DNA from: Sphingomonas jinjuensis
Lineage (GTDB): Bacteria > Pseudomonadota > Alphaproteobacteria > Sphingomonadales > Sphingomonadaceae
Assembly (NCBI RefSeq): GCF_014197105.1
Contig: NZ_JACIEV010000010.1
Location: 1-64,000, forward strand
Length of the DNA stretch: 64,000 bases
Reading direction: 5' to 3'
Shown here piece after piece: positions 50,291 through 61,373 of the stretch (positions are counted from its first letter, which is position 1; each line of letters begins with the position of its first letter). The notes beneath the pieces are model-generated. The model searched no databases, was not told where the DNA came from, and saw only the letters and a list, made by a program, of their open reading frames with translations. The position numbers and the translations under genes were made by a program.

Positions 50291-51750
50291 AACAGCGCCT
50301 TCGCCGCCGCCGTCGTCCAGACGCCAAGCGCCGGAATCAGCAGATAGCCGAGCGGTGACACAAACACCGCCGACAGCGCGATCAGCCCGCCCTCGACCTT
50401 ATTCTCGCTGCGCGGGAACGCGGGTGCCGGATCGTCGAAGTACATCGTCTTGACGATGCGCAGGTAATAATAGGCACCGATCACCGAGGCGGCGATACCG
50501 ACCGCGGCGAGCGGGAACAGCCCCGCCTTCACCGCCGCATCGAACACCGCAAACTTGGCCCAGAAGCCGAACAGCGGCGGGATGCCCGCCAGGCTGAACA
50601 TGAAGATCGCCAGTGCCGCCGCCAGGCCCGGGCGCGTCCGCGACAGGCCCGACAGGCTGGCGATGCTCTCGACCGGCTCGCCCGTCTCGTCGCGCATCTG
50701 CAGCACGACCAGGAACGATCCCAGCGTCATCACGATGTAAATGACCATATAGGTCAGCACGCCCGACACGCCCTCGGGCGTTCCGCAGGCAAGGCCAACG
50801 AGCGCGAAGCCGACGTTGTTGATCGACGAATAGGCGAGCAGCCGCTTGACGTTGCTCTGCCCGATCGCCGCCACCGCGCCGAGGACGATCGAAGCGAGCG
50901 CCGCGAAGATCACGATCTGGCGCCACTGGTCGGTGGCCGATCCCATCGCCTCGATCGCCACGCGGGTGGCGAGGCCGATCGCGGCCACCTTCGGCGCAGA
51001 GGCGAAGAAGGCGGTGACCGGGGTCGGTGCGCCCTGGTACACGTCGGGCGTCCACATGTGGAACGGCACCGCCGCCAGCTTGAACGCGAGGCCGGCGAAG
51101 ATGAACACCAGCCCGAAGAGCAGGCCGAGCGACTTCGCCTCGCCGCTCATCGGCGTCGCGGCATAGGCCCCGGCGATACCGTCGAACAGCGTCGTGCCGG
51201 TGAAGCCATAGACCAGGCTGATGCCGTAGAGCAGGATACCGCTCGCCAGTGCGCCGAGCACAAAATACTTCAGCCCCGCCTCCGCCGAGCGTGTATCGCG
51301 GCGCATGAAGCTGGCGAGGACGTAGGCCGCAAGGCTCTGCAGCTCGAGGCCGACGTACAGTGTCAGCAGATCGGCCGCCGACACCATGATCCCCATGCCG
51401 CAGGCGGACAGCAGGATCAGCACCGGATATTCGGGCTTGAGGTCGTCACCCGCCGTCCGGCGGAAAAAGTCGGGCGCCATGATGATCGCAACCGCCGAGG
51501 CGACGTAGATCAGCACCTTGGCGAACGCCGCGAATGCATCGGCGCGATAGAGGCCGTCGAAAGCGGCCCCGCCGCTCGATGCCGGCCCCGCCAGCGCCAC
51601 GCAGGCACCGGCAAGAACGAAGACCGAGGCGATCGACACCGCGCGGGTCGATTGCTGCCCGCCCCAGGCGGCGACCAGCATCAGCGCGATCGCGCCGAGG
51701 CCGAGTACCAGCTCGGGCAGCGTCATAGCAAGGTTGGCGGCGTAGCTCAT
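50287..51750 (-). CDS. nuoN: NADH-quinone oxidoreductase subunit N
   Basis: A 487-residue membrane-arm subunit of complex I, one of the three antiporter-like proton channels. About 14 helices are visible; conserved lysine and histidine blocks are in FKLAAVPFHMWTPDVYQGAP and LLAYSSINNVGFALVGL. Its ATG overlaps the nuoM stop by one base (TGATG-type), and its stop overlaps the proposed birA start. Confidence 0.96.
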   Translation of the reverse strand: MSYAANLAMTLPELVLGLGAIALMLVAAWGGQQSTRAVSIASVFVLAGACVALAGPASSGGAAFDGLYRADAFAAFAKVLIYVASAVAIIMAPDFFRRTAGDDLKPEYPVLILLSACGMGIMVSAADLLTLYVGLELQSLAAYVLASFMRRDTRSAEAGLKYFVLGALASGILLYGISLVYGFTGTTLFDGIAGAYAATPMSGEAKSLGLLFGLVFIFAGLAFKLAAVPFHMWTPDVYQGAPTPVTAFFASAPKVAAIGLATRVAIEAMGSATDQWRQIVIFAALASIVLGAVAAIGQSNVKRLLAYSSINNVGFALVGLACGTPEGVSGVLTYMVIYIVMTLGSFLVVLQMRDETGEPVESIASLSGLSRTRPGLAAALAIFMFSLAGIPPLFGFWAKFAVFDAAVKAGLFPLAAVGIAASVIGAYYYLRIVKTMYFDDPAPAFPRSENKVEGGLIALSAVFVSPLGYLLIPALGVWTTAAAKALF

Positions 51751-53297
51751 CAGTGCGCGCCCTCGGTAGCAGCGGCGTGGTGGAGAGTGGCGGCAGCGGC
51801 GGCAATCGGCTTACCCGGCGTCGGCTGGCTGTCGCTCGGCGGGGCGGCACGGTCGATCCGGGCGAGCAGCACCGCGACGTCCTTGCGCATCGGCGCCAGG
51901 AAGCTCTCGGGATACACGCCCATCCACAGGACGACCACGGCGATCGGGGCGAGCAGCCACAGCTCGCGGCTCGACAGGTCGGGCATCGCGGCGACTTCCT
52001 CGGACTTCACCTCGCCGAACGCGATCCGGCGGTAGAGGTAGAGCATGTAAGCGGCGCCCAGGATGATCCCGGTGGTGCAGAGCAGCGCGATCAGCGTCGA
52101 GCGCTCGTACGTCCCCATCAGCGCCAGCAGCTCGCCGACGAAGTTGCTCGTCCCCGGCAGGCCGACCGATGCCATCGTGAATAGCAGGAAGAACAGCGCG
52201 TAGCGCGGCATCGTGATCGCCAGCCCGCCGTAACGCGAAATCTCTCGCGTGTGCAGCCGATCATAGATCACGCCCACGCACAGGAACAGCGCGCCCGATA
52301 CCAGGCCATGGCCCAGCATCACCATCATCGCGCCCTCGATCCCCTGCCGGTTGAACGCGAACAGGCCGATCGTCACGATCGCCATGTGCGCGACCGACGA
52401 ATAGGCGATCAGCTTCTTCATGTCGCTCTGCACCAGCGCGACGAGGCTTGTGTAGATCACCGCCACCGCCGACAGCGCGAACACCAGCCAGGTCAGCTGG
52501 CCCGACGCCTCGGGCAGCATCGGCAAGCTGAAGCGCAGGAAGCCGTAGCCGCCGAGCTTCAGCAGCACGCCCGCCAGGATCACCGAGCCCGCGGTCGGCG
52601 CCTGGACGTGCGCGTCGGGCAGCCAAGTGTGGACCGGCCACATCGGCATCTTGACCGCGAACGAAGCGAAGAACGCCAGCCACAGCCACGTCTGCGCCTG
52701 CGGCGGGAAGTCGTACGCCATCAGCGCCGGGATCGACGTCGTGCCCGCCTTGTTCGCCATGTACAGCATGGCGATCAGCATCAGCACCGAGCCGAGCAAC
52801 GTGTAGAGGAAGAACTTATACGACGCGTATATCCGGTTCGCGCCACCCCAGATGCCGATGATCAGGTACATCGGGATCAGGCCGGCTTCGAAGAACACAT
52901 AGAACAGGAACAGGTCCTGCGCCGCGAAGGTGCCGATCATCAGCACCTCGGTGAACAGGAACGCCGCCATATATTCGGGCACGCGCGTCGTGATCGAGCG
53001 CCAGCTCGCCCCGATGCAGATCGGCATCAGGAACACGCTGAGCATGATCAACAGCAGCGCGAAGCCGTCGATGCCCAGCGCCCAGGCAAAGCGACCGAAC
53101 ACCGGCGCATATTCGACGAACTGCCACTGCGGCCCGCCGATCTGATAACCCGCCCACAGCACGCAGCCGAGAACGAAGTCAACCAGCGTGGCCGCCAGCG
53201 CCAGCCGGCGCGCATTCTCGTCGCTCAGGAACAGGCACGCCGCGGCGGCCAGCGCCGGCACGACGAGCATGATCGAAAGGATCGGGAAATTCTCCAT
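51750..53297 (-). CDS. nuoM: NADH-quinone oxidoreductase subunit M
   Basis: A 515-residue proton-channel subunit with about 14 helices. The essential glutamate lies in FFEAGLIPMYLIIGIWGG, and the lysine/histidine-rich channel blocks are KMPMWPVHTWLPDAHVQAPT and KKLIAYSSVAHMAIV. The ATG at 53297 is chosen with an upstream GGGG site; the frame is open to 53429 but that overlaps nuoL. An alanine/histidine-rich tail follows the last helix. Confidence 0.96.
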   Translation of the reverse strand: MENFPILSIMLVVPALAAAACLFLSDENARRLALAATLVDFVLGCVLWAGYQIGGPQWQFVEYAPVFGRFAWALGIDGFALLLIMLSVFLMPICIGASWRSITTRVPEYMAAFLFTEVLMIGTFAAQDLFLFYVFFEAGLIPMYLIIGIWGGANRIYASYKFFLYTLLGSVLMLIAMLYMANKAGTTSIPALMAYDFPPQAQTWLWLAFFASFAVKMPMWPVHTWLPDAHVQAPTAGSVILAGVLLKLGGYGFLRFSLPMLPEASGQLTWLVFALSAVAVIYTSLVALVQSDMKKLIAYSSVAHMAIVTIGLFAFNRQGIEGAMMVMLGHGLVSGALFLCVGVIYDRLHTREISRYGGLAITMPRYALFFLLFTMASVGLPGTSNFVGELLALMGTYERSTLIALLCTTGIILGAAYMLYLYRRIAFGEVKSEEVAAMPDLSSRELWLLAPIAVVVLWMGVYPESFLAPMRKDVAVLLARIDRAAPPSDSQPTPGKPIAAAAATLHHAAATEGAH

Positions 53298-53308
53298 CGA
53301 CCCGCCCC

Positions 53309-55459
53309 TTAGCCCGCGATCGCCCAGGTGACCGCGGCGGTGAGCCCGATCAGCATGACGAATGCATAGGTATAGACATAACCCGATTGCAGCTTGCCGG
53401 CGAGCCGGCTGCCCGCCGCGACCAGCCACGCCGACCCGTTGGGGCCGAAGCGATCGATCGTGCCTTCGTCGCCCTTGTGCCAGAGCAGACGGCCGATGGC
53501 GAAGGCAGGACGGACGAAGAGGAGGTCATAGAGCTCGTCGAAATACCATTTGTGGAGCAGGAAGCGGTAAAGGACGCTGAATTGGTCCGCGACCGCCGCC
53601 GGAAAGCGGGTGTTGACGATATAGGCATACCAGGCGGTGCCGAGCCCGAGCAGCATCGCGACGAAGGCCGACAATTTGATCGGCACCGGCACCTCGTGCA
53701 TCGCGTGCATCAGATGCTCGTGGAACGCGAGCGCACCCTTCCAATATTCCTCGCCGGCCGACGGCTCGATGAAGAAGGCGTGGAAGGCCCAGCCCGCCGC
53801 GATCGCACCGATCGACAGGACGATCAGCGGGATCAGGATCGGCAGCGGGCTTTCGTGCGGATGATAGCCGCCGGTGCCATCCTTCACTTCGTCCGGCGAC
53901 GCGCCATGCGCCGACGGCGAATGGCCGCCATCCTCGGCATGCGCCGGGTTGCCATGCGCCTCGTTGGCGTGATGCGCGTCGTGCGCCATGGCATGCGCAT
54001 GCGCGTGATCATGGTCATGAGCGTGGTCGTGCCCATGGCCGTGCGCATCGTGAACCGCATGCTGAATATGCTCCGATGCGGCCCAGCGCGGCTGACCCCA
54101 GAAGGTCAGGAACATCAAGCGCCACGAATAGAAGCTGGTGATCGCCGCGACCAGGACGCCGACGAACCACACGCCCGGCTCGCCCGCCGCCCAGCTCGCC
54201 TCGATGATCGCGTCCTTCGAATAGAAGCCGGCGAAGCCGATCATCGGTAGACCGTAGACGCCCGGGATGCCCACACCGGTGATCGCCAGCGTGCCCATCA
54301 TCATCGCCCAGAAGGTGACCGGGATCTCCTTCCGAAGGCCGCCATAATAGCGCATGTCCTGCTCGTGGTGCATCGCATGGATGACCGAGCCGGCACCGAG
54401 GAACAGCAGCGCCTTGAAGAAGGCGTGGGTGAACAGGTGGAACATCGCCGCGCCATAGGCGCCGACGCCCGCCGCGAAGAACATGTAACCGAGCTGCGAG
54501 CAGGTCGAATAGGCGATCACGCGCTTGATGTCGGTCTGCACCAGCCCGCACGTCGCGGCGAACAGACAGGTCGCGGCGCCGATCGAGGCGACGACATGAA
54601 GCGCGACCGGCGAGGTGTCGAACAGCGGCGACAGGCGACACACCATGAACACGCCCGCGGTCACCATCGTCGCCGCATGGATTAGCGCCGACACCGGGGT
54701 CGGGCCCTCCATCGCGTCAGGGAGCCAGGTGTGAAGCCCGAGCTGTGCCGACTTGCCCATCGCGCCGACGAACAGCAGCAGGCAGATCACGGTCAACGTA
54801 TCGTAGCGATGGCCAAGGAAGCCAATCGTCGATCCCGCCATGCCCGGCGCCGAGGCCAGGATCTCGGGGATCGAAATCGTGCCGAACACCAGGAAGGTCG
54901 CGAAGATGCCGAGCATGAAGCCGAGGTCGCCGACGCGATTGACGACGAACGCCTTGATCGCGGCGGCATTGGCGCTCGGCTTGCGGAACCAGAAACCGAT
55001 CAGCAGGTACGACGCGAGACCCACGCCTTCCCAACCGAAGAACATCTGGATCAGGTTGTTCGCCGTTACCAGCATCAGCATCGCGAAGGTAAACAGCGAC
55101 AGATAGGCGAAGAACCGCGGCTGATCGGGGTCCTCGCTCATATAGCCCCAGCTATAGAGATGGACGAGCGCCGAGACGCTGGTCACGACGACCAGCATGA
55201 CCGCGGTCAGCGCATCGACGCGCAGCGCCCAGGCGGCATTCATGTCGCCTGACTGGATCCAGGTGAAGACCGGGACGACCGTCGCCGACAGGCTGCCCGA
55301 CATGAAGCCGATGAAGATCGGCCACGACAACGCGCAGGCGACGAACAGTGCGCCTGTGGTGATCGCCTTGGCCGGCACGAAGCCGATCGACTTGTTGCCA
55401 AGCCCCGCGATCGCCGCCGCCAGCAGCGGCAGGAAACAGATGATGAGGATCGAATGCAC
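53309..55459 (-). CDS. nuoL: NADH-quinone oxidoreductase subunit L, with His-rich insert
   Basis: A 716-residue distal proton-channel subunit, with about 16 helices and the lateral helix near the C-terminus. Conserved blocks are [39 protein letters not shown] and [16 protein letters not shown] hydrophilic loop at about 463-535 (nucleotides about 53855-54072) contains some 21 histidines in 75 residues, in [18 protein letters not shown] strings. The start is GTG at 55459. Otherwise the protein is typical. Confidence 0.96.
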   Translation of the reverse strand: MHSILIICFLPLLAAAIAGLGNKSIGFVPAKAITTGALFVACALSWPIFIGFMSGSLSATVVPVFTWIQSGDMNAAWALRVDALTAVMLVVVTSVSALVHLYSWGYMSEDPDQPRFFAYLSLFTFAMLMLVTANNLIQMFFGWEGVGLASYLLIGFWFRKPSANAAAIKAFVVNRVGDLGFMLGIFATFLVFGTISIPEILASAPGMAGSTIGFLGHRYDTLTVICLLLFVGAMGKSAQLGLHTWLPDAMEGPTPVSALIHAATMVTAGVFMVCRLSPLFDTSPVALHVVASIGAATCLFAATCGLVQTDIKRVIAYSTCSQLGYMFFAAGVGAYGAAMFHLFTHAFFKALLFLGAGSVIHAMHHEQDMRYYGGLRKEIPVTFWAMMMGTLAITGVGIPGVYGLPMIGFAGFYSKDAIIEASWAAGEPGVWFVGVLVAAITSFYSWRLMFLTFWGQPRWAASEHIQHAVHDAHGHGHDHAHDHDHAHAHAMAHDAHHANEAHGNPAHAEDGGHSPSAHGASPDEVKDGTGGYHPHESPLPILIPLIVLSIGAIAAGWAFHAFFIEPSAGEEYWKGALAFHEHLMHAMHEVPVPIKLSAFVAMLLGLGTAWYAYIVNTRFPAAVADQFSVLYRFLLHKWYFDELYDLLFVRPAFAIGRLLWHKGDEGTIDRFGPNGSAWLVAAGSRLAGKLQSGYVYTYAFVMLIGLTAAVTWAIAG

Positions 55460-55462
55460 CGG

Positions 55463-55771
55463 TTACCCCTTCATCCGGTTCGCGTCGTCGACCGCGATGG
55501 TGCCGCGGCCACGGAAATAGATCACGAGGATCGCGAGCCCGATCGCCGCCTCGCCCGCGGCGACGGTCAGCACGAACATCGCGAACACCTGCCCGACCAG
55601 ATCGTGGAGATAGGCGGAGAAGGCGACGAGGTTGATGTTCACCGCCAGCAGGATCAGCTCGATCGCCATCAGGATGACGATCAGGTTCTTGCGGTTCACG
55701 AAGATGCCCAGCACCCCCATGGTGAACAGGATTGCCGCGACGACCAGGTAATGGACGAGACCGATGGTCAC
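55463..55771 (-). CDS. nuoK: NADH-quinone oxidoreductase subunit K
   Basis: A 102-residue, three-helix membrane subunit with the two conserved membrane glutamates in [14 protein letters not shown] and [10 protein letters not shown]. The start is a GTG that overlaps the nuoJ stop (GTGA). Confidence 0.95.
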   Translation of the reverse strand: MTIGLVHYLVVAAILFTMGVLGIFVNRKNLIVILMAIELILLAVNINLVAFSAYLHDLVGQVFAMFVLTVAAGEAAIGLAILVIYFRGRGTIAVDDANRMKG

Positions 55772-56379
55772 AGCTGAACCCCCTGCCCGATCTCGGGCTT
55801 GACGTTGCGCGTCGCGTCCTGCGGACGGCGCGCGTTCTGGCGGGCGATATTCTGATAGCGCGCGCCGCTGCGATCGCGATGGGTCAGGACGATGGCGCCG
55901 ATCATCGCGACCAGCAGCACCAGCCCGGCGCCCTCGAACACGAACAGGTAACGCGTGTAGAGCAGGTTCCCCATCGCCTGGATGTTGGGCACCGTCGCAT
56001 CGACCGGCGCGATACGGCGGGTCAGGTCGATCTTGCCGGCGCTCCACGCGCCCAGCGCGATCATCATCTCCGCCGCCAGCGCCACCGCCAGCGCCAGGCC
56101 GATCGCCGCATAGCGCGCGACGCCCGCCCGAATGCTGGCGACCTCAATGTCAAGCATCATCACGACGAAGAGGAACAGCACGGCGACCGCGCCGACGTAG
56201 ACGATGACGAGCAGCATAGCGATGAACTCGGCACCGACGATCACCATCAGCCCCGCCGCGTTGAAAAACGCCAGGATGAGCCACATCACCGAGTGCACCG
56301 GGTTGCGCGACGAGATCGTCATCGCGCCCGATACGATCACGACGATCGCGAACAGATAAAAGGCCAAGGCCTGGATCAC
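55768..56379 (-). CDS. nuoJ: NADH-quinone oxidoreductase subunit J
   Basis: A 203-residue membrane subunit with about five helices. Family blocks are [19 protein letters not shown] and [21 protein letters not shown], the latter being the pi-bulge helix. A 42-bp gap separates it from nuoI. Confidence 0.95.
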   Translation of the reverse strand: MIQALAFYLFAIVVIVSGAMTISSRNPVHSVMWLILAFFNAAGLMVIVGAEFIAMLLVIVYVGAVAVLFLFVVMMLDIEVASIRAGVARYAAIGLALAVALAAEMMIALGAWSAGKIDLTRRIAPVDATVPNIQAMGNLLYTRYLFVFEGAGLVLLVAMIGAIVLTHRDRSGARYQNIARQNARRPQDATRNVKPEIGQGVQL

Positions 56380-56421
56380 GGTAGTGTCGGCCCCCTCAGC
56401 CCTGAATCGAGTGGCGCGGCA

Positions 56422-56907
56422 TTAACGGTATGGCGCATCGGCGGCAAGGTTGGCCGCGATCGTGCGCTCCCAGCGGTCACCGTTGTCGAGCAGCTTCGCC
56501 TTGTCGTAGATCAGCTCTTCGCGCGTCTCGGTAGAAAACTCGTAGTTCGGCCCCTCGACGACCGCATCGACGGGGCACGCCTCCTGGCACAGGCCGCAGT
56601 AGATGCACTTCGTCATATCGATGTCATAGCGCGTCGTGCGGCGGCTGCCGTCGTCGCGCGGCTCAGCCTCGATCGTGATCGCCTGCGCCGGGCACACCGC
56701 CTCGCACAGCTTGCACGCGATGCAGCGCTCCTCGCCGTTCGGATAGCGGCGCAGCGCATGCTCGCCGCGGAACCGCGGGCTCACCGGGTTGCGCTCGAAG
56801 GGATAGTTGATCGTCGCCTTGGGCTTGAAGAAATACTTCAGCGTGAGGGCATGCGCCTTCACGAATTCCCATAAGGTGAACGACTTGACGAGTTGACCTA
56901 CCGTCAC
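56422..56907 (-). CDS. nuoI: NADH-quinone oxidoreductase subunit I
   Basis: A 161-residue peripheral-arm ferredoxin with two [4Fe-4S] sites, clusters N6a and N6b: [12 protein letters not shown] and [12 protein letters not shown]. The start is GTG, overlapping the stop of the small upstream gene (GTGA), which ties that gene to nuoI translation. Confidence 0.96.
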   Translation of the reverse strand: MTVGQLVKSFTLWEFVKAHALTLKYFFKPKATINYPFERNPVSPRFRGEHALRRYPNGEERCIACKLCEAVCPAQAITIEAEPRDDGSRRTTRYDIDMTKCIYCGLCQEACPVDAVVEGPNYEFSTETREELIYDKAKLLDNGDRWERTIAANLAADAPYR

Positions 56908-57008
56908 GATCCAAACCCCATAACCCGGTCGATGGCGACGACCGTCAATCCGACAACCACACCCGCGAGCGCGCGGCGCCAGAGCGCCGAGCGACGAGTC
57001 TCGTTCAC
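56904..57008 (-). CDS. 34-residue single-helix membrane protein inside the nuo operon
   Basis: The gene starts with a GTG that overlaps the nuoH stop (GTGA) and ends with a TGA that overlaps the nuoI GTG (GTGA). The peptide has a basic, hydrophilic N-terminus ([13 protein letters not shown]) and a single hydrophobic helix (about 13-26), ending DRVMGFGS. The exact fit between two coupled neighbours, with no spare base, argues strongly that it is translated. Charge distribution predicts the N-terminus in the cytoplasm. It would lie beside NuoH and NuoI, at the joint between membrane and peripheral arm, so a complex I accessory subunit or assembly factor is the natural inference. I know of no named family. 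Confidence 0.7.
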   Translation of the reverse strand: MNETRRSALWRRALAGVVVGLTVVAIDRVMGFGS

Positions 57009-58054
57009 ATCGGCACCCGCTGATACATCAGGTACCCCGACACCAGGAACACCCAGAACAGCGACAGCGGCAGGAACACCTTCCACCCCAGCCGCATCAG
57101 CTGGTCGTAGCGATAGCGCGGGACCGTCGCCTTCACCCAGCTGAACACGAAGAAGAAGAACATCATCTTGGCGAACAGCCAGATGATCCCCGGCACGACG
57201 TAAAGCGGCGCCCAGTCGATAGGCGGCAGCCAGCCACCCCAGAACAGCGTCGCGTTGAGCGCGCACATCAGGATGACGTTGGCATACTCGCCCAGCCAGA
57301 AGAGCGCGAAACTCATCGAGCTGTACTCGGTCTGGTAGCCCGCAACGAGCTCCGACTCCGCCTCGGTCAGGTCGAACGGCGCGCGCTGCGTCTCGGCGAG
57401 TGCCGAAATGAAGAACACGATCGCCATCGGGAACAGCAGCGGGTTGATCCAGAAGCCGTTGACGATGCCCAGGCCATGGCCCTTCTGCGCCATGACGATG
57501 CCCGACAGGTTGAACGTCCCCGACCACAGCACCACCGAGATCAGCACGAAGCCGATCGCGACCTCGTAGCTGACCATCTGCGCGGCGGCACGCAGCGCCG
57601 AGTAGAAGGGATATTTGGAGTTCGACGCCCAGCCCGACAGGATGATGCCGTAGACGCCGAGCGACGACGCCGCGAGCACGTAGAGCAGTCCGACGTTGAT
57701 GTCGGCAAGCACGACGCCCGACTGGAACGGCACCACCGCCCACACGATCAGTGCGACGGTGAAGGTGATGATCGGCGCCAGCAGGAACAGCCCGCGGTTG
57801 GCCGCCGCGGGGACGATCGTCTCCTGCAGGAACACCTTCAGGCCATCGGCGAACGACTGGAGCAGGCCGAACGGCCCGACGACGTTGGGGCCACGGCGCA
57901 GCGCCATCGCCGCCCAGATCTTGCGATCGGCGTAGATGATCATCGCCACCGCCAGCATCAGCGGCAGCGCGATGATGAGGATGCCGACAATCGTCGCCAG
58001 GAACCAGGCCCAGCCATAGGGCAGCCCGACCGTGGTGTTGAAGAAACTCGTCAC
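57005..58054 (-). CDS. nuoH: NADH-quinone oxidoreductase subunit H
   Basis: A 349-residue, roughly eight-helix subunit that forms the quinone cavity and the joint to the peripheral arm. Conserved blocks are [40 protein letters not shown] and the E-rich loop that follows it. Its start overlaps the nuoG stop by four bases. Confidence 0.96.
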   Translation of the reverse strand: MTSFFNTTVGLPYGWAWFLATIVGILIIALPLMLAVAMIIYADRKIWAAMALRRGPNVVGPFGLLQSFADGLKVFLQETIVPAAANRGLFLLAPIITFTVALIVWAVVPFQSGVVLADINVGLLYVLAASSLGVYGIILSGWASNSKYPFYSALRAAAQMVSYEVAIGFVLISVVLWSGTFNLSGIVMAQKGHGLGIVNGFWINPLLFPMAIVFFISALAETQRAPFDLTEAESELVAGYQTEYSSMSFALFWLGEYANVILMCALNATLFWGGWLPPIDWAPLYVVPGIIWLFAKMMFFFFVFSWVKATVPRYRYDQLMRLGWKVFLPLSLFWVFLVSGYLMYQRVPM

Positions 58055-60045
58055 TCCGCGGCCTCCGCGAATTCCTCGCCGTGGATCAGCTCGGCCGAGC
58101 AGCGCTGCATCGTCGGGCTCGCCCGGCAGATCGCGTTGGTCAGATAGAAGTCGGCGATCGGATAGCGCTCGATGCGCCCGTTCGCGCCGCCGCCGATCGC
58201 CGGCACCTGCCAGTCGAACGACACCAGCCCCTGCTCGCGCAGCGCCGGCACCTCGGCATACATGGCCTCACGCAACCCGTTCAGGTTGTCGAACGGCAGC
58301 TTGGCGCCCATCACCTCGGACAGCGCGCGCAGGATCGCCCAGTCCTCGCGCGCGTCGCCCGGCGGGAATACCGCACGCTCGCCACGCTGGACGCGCCCTT
58401 CCAGGTTGACCCAGGTACCCGACTTCTCGGCATAGCTGGCGCCCGGCAGGATCACGTCGGCGTGATGCGCGCCCTTGTCGCCGTGGTGGCCGATAAACAC
58501 CTTGAACCCGGCGAAGCGGCTGTAGTCGACCTCGTCGGCGCCCAGGAAGAAGCCCAGCTTCGCGCCCAGCACGTCGGCGATGCCGCCCTTCTGCGCGTAC
58601 CCGAGCATCAGCCCGCCCATCCGTGCCGCCGCCATATGGACGACGTTGAAACCGTTCCAGCCATCGCGGACGAGGTTCAGACTATCGACCAGCTCCAGCG
58701 CCGCGCCGTGCGCGCCCTTCAGCGCCGCACCGCCGACGATCACCATCGGCCGCTCGGCCTTGCCGAAAAGCTCGCCCACCTGGTCGGGCAGGCTACCGAG
58801 CACCGACAGGTCGTCGCCCAGCCATTCGACCGGATAGGTCAGGTCGACCTCGGGACCGATCGCGAAGACTTTAGCGCCCTTCTTGATCGCCTTGCGGATG
58901 CGGGTGTTCACCAGCGGCGCTTCCCAGCGCAGGTTTGTGCCGACCAGCAGGATCGCGTCGGCGCGCTCGACGCCCGCGATCGTGGTGTTGAAATTCACCG
59001 CCGCCAGGCTGGACGTGTCATAGTCCATCCCCGTCTGCCGCCCTTCGAGCAGCGACGAGCCCAGCGAACGCGCCAGCGCCTTGGCGGCGTACATCGTCTC
59101 GCAATCGACCAGGTCGCCCGCGACCACCGCGACGCTGCCGCCGTGATCGACCGCAGCGATCGCGCGGAACGCTTCGTCCCACGACGCTGCGACCAGCTTG
59201 CCGTCCTTGCGGATGAACGGGCGATCGAGACGCCGGCGCACCAGTCCGTCGATCGCGTGGCGCGTCTTGTCGGTCGCCCACTCCTCGTTCACGTCGTCGT
59301 TGATCCGCGGCACGCAGCGCAGCACCTGGCGGCCGCGGCTGTCGAGGCGGATGTTGGTGCCGACGGCGTCCATCACGTCGATGGTCAGCGTCTTCTTCAG
59401 CTCCCAGGGCCGCGCCTCGAACGAATAGGGCTTGCTGGTCAGCGCACCGACCGGACACAGATCGACGACATTGCCCGACAGCTCGCTCGTCACCGCCTTT
59501 TCGAGATAGCTGGTGATCTGCATGTTCTCGCCGCGATAGATCGCGCCGATCTCTTCCACGCCCGACACTTCCTCGGCGAACCGGATGCAGCGGGTACACT
59601 GGATGCACCGGGTCATGACCGTCTTGACGATCGGACCCATATATTTGTCGGTGACCGCGCGCTTATTCTCGTCGAAGCGCGAATGGCCGCGGCCATAGGC
59701 GATCGACTGGTCCTGCAGGTCGCACTCGCCGCCCTGGTCGCAGATCGGGCAGTCGAGCGGGTGGTTGATCAGCAGGAATTCCATGATGCCCTCGCGGGCA
59801 TGCTTCACCATCGGCGTGGTGGTGAAGACTTCCTGATTGTCCGCGGCCGGCAGCGCGCACGACGCCTGCGGCTTGGGCGGCCCGGGCTTCACCTCGACCA
59901 GGCACATGCGGCAGTTGCCGGCGATCGACAGCCGCTCGTGATAGCAGAAGCGCGGAATTTCCTTGCCCGCCGCCTCGCACGCCTGAAGCACCGTGGCGCC
60001 CTGCGGCACCTCGACTTCGATCCCGTCTACTTTCAACTTAGGCAT
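58051..60045 (-). CDS. nuoG: NADH-quinone oxidoreductase subunit G
   Basis: A 664-residue peripheral-arm subunit with an N-terminal ferredoxin domain holding the [2Fe-2S] N1b set (RFCYH, GNCRMC), the His-Cys [4Fe-4S] N5 set ([14 protein letters not shown]) and N4 ([10 protein letters not shown] and CPVGAL). The molybdopterin-like domain (about 220-600) lacks cofactor residues, as usual. Length fits alpha-type NuoG. One-base overlap with the nuoF stop. Confidence 0.96.
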   Translation of the reverse strand: MPKLKVDGIEVEVPQGATVLQACEAAGKEIPRFCYHERLSIAGNCRMCLVEVKPGPPKPQASCALPAADNQEVFTTTPMVKHAREGIMEFLLINHPLDCPICDQGGECDLQDQSIAYGRGHSRFDENKRAVTDKYMGPIVKTVMTRCIQCTRCIRFAEEVSGVEEIGAIYRGENMQITSYLEKAVTSELSGNVVDLCPVGALTSKPYSFEARPWELKKTLTIDVMDAVGTNIRLDSRGRQVLRCVPRINDDVNEEWATDKTRHAIDGLVRRRLDRPFIRKDGKLVAASWDEAFRAIAAVDHGGSVAVVAGDLVDCETMYAAKALARSLGSSLLEGRQTGMDYDTSSLAAVNFNTTIAGVERADAILLVGTNLRWEAPLVNTRIRKAIKKGAKVFAIGPEVDLTYPVEWLGDDLSVLGSLPDQVGELFGKAERPMVIVGGAALKGAHGAALELVDSLNLVRDGWNGFNVVHMAAARMGGLMLGYAQKGGIADVLGAKLGFFLGADEVDYSRFAGFKVFIGHHGDKGAHHADVILPGASYAEKSGTWVNLEGRVQRGERAVFPPGDAREDWAILRALSEVMGAKLPFDNLNGLREAMYAEVPALREQGLVSFDWQVPAIGGGANGRIERYPIADFYLTNAICRASPTMQRCSAELIHGEEFAEAAE

Positions 60046-61373
60046 TACTCAGCCGCTTCCTGCATCGGTGCGAGATCACCGCCCATCGTTCCGGCGCGTT
60101 CGCGGATGCGACGCTCCATCTCGGGCCGGAAATGCTTGATGAGACCCTGGATCGGCCACGCCGCAGCGTCGCCGAGCGCGCAGATCGAGTGACCCTCGAC
60201 CTGCTTGGTCACCTGCTGGAGCATGTCGATCTCGGCGATCTCGGCCTCGCCGGTGCGCATCCGCTCCATCACGCGCCACATCCAGCCGGTGCCTTCGCGG
60301 CACGGCGTGCACTGGCCGCAGCTCTCGTGCTTGTAGAAGTAGCTCAAGCGGCTGATCGCACGGACGATATCGGTCGACTTGTCCATGACGATGACCGCCG
60401 CGGTGCCTAGGCCGGAACCGACGCCCTTCAGCCCGTCGAAGTCCATCGGGCAGTCGATGATCTCCTTCGCCGGCACCAGCGGCACCGACGACCCGCCCGG
60501 GATCACCGCGAGCAGATTGTCCCAGCCGCCACGGATGCCGCCGCAATGCTTCTCGATCAACTCGCGGAAGCTGATCGACATCGCCTCCTCGACCACCGTC
60601 GGCTTGTCGACATGGCCGCTGATCTGGAACAGCTTGGTGCCCTTGTTGTTCTCGGCGCCGAAGCTCGAGAACCACTCGGCACCGCGGCGCAGGATCGTCG
60701 GCGCGACGGCGATGCTCTCGACGTTGTTGACCGTCGTCGGGCAGCCATAGAGCCCCGCCCCTGCCGGGAACGGCGGCTTCAGCCGCGGCTGGCCCTTCTT
60801 GCCCTCCAGGCTCTCGAGCATCGCGGTTTCTTCACCGCAGATGTACGCGCCGGCGCCGCGGTGGACGAACACGTCGAAGTCGTAGCCCGAACCGCAGGCG
60901 TTCTTGCCGACCAGGCCAGCGTCATACGCCTCCTGCACCGCCGCGAACAGCACCTCGGCCTCGCGGATATATTCGCCGCGGATGTAGATATACGCCGCCC
61001 GCGCCCGCATCGCGAAGCCGGCGACGAGCGCGCCTTCGATCAGCTTGTGCGGATCGTGGCGGATGATCTCGCGATCCTTACACGAGCCCGGCTCGGACTC
61101 GTCGGCGTTGATGACCAGGAAGTTCGGCCGATCGGGCTTCGGCTCCTTGGGCATGAAGCTCCACTTGGTGCCGGTCGGGAAGCCCGCCCCGCCGCGCCCG
61201 CGCAGCCCCGACGCCTTGATCGTGTCGATGATCTTGTCCTGCCCGATCTCGAGCAGCGCCTTGGTATTGTCCCAATCGCCGCGCGCGCGCGCCGCATCGA
61301 GCCGCCACGACTGATAGCCGTAGAGGTTGGTGAAAATCCGATCCTTGTCGGTCAGGGACGTGATGGCGCTCAT
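60045..61373 (-). CDS. nuoF: NADH-quinone oxidoreductase subunit F
   Basis: A 442-residue NADH-binding subunit. FMN/NADH motifs are [17 protein letters not shown] and [19 protein letters not shown]; the N3 [4Fe-4S] ligands are in [12 protein letters not shown] with the distant cysteine in HSICALGDA. The ATG at 61373 overlaps the nuoE stop (ATGA); an upstream in-frame start would extend into nuoE. Confidence 0.96.
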   Translation of the reverse strand: MSAITSLTDKDRIFTNLYGYQSWRLDAARARGDWDNTKALLEIGQDKIIDTIKASGLRGRGGAGFPTGTKWSFMPKEPKPDRPNFLVINADESEPGSCKDREIIRHDPHKLIEGALVAGFAMRARAAYIYIRGEYIREAEVLFAAVQEAYDAGLVGKNACGSGYDFDVFVHRGAGAYICGEETAMLESLEGKKGQPRLKPPFPAGAGLYGCPTTVNNVESIAVAPTILRRGAEWFSSFGAENNKGTKLFQISGHVDKPTVVEEAMSISFRELIEKHCGGIRGGWDNLLAVIPGGSSVPLVPAKEIIDCPMDFDGLKGVGSGLGTAAVIVMDKSTDIVRAISRLSYFYKHESCGQCTPCREGTGWMWRVMERMRTGEAEIAEIDMLQQVTKQVEGHSICALGDAAAWPIQGLIKHFRPEMERRIRERAGTMGGDLAPMQEAAE

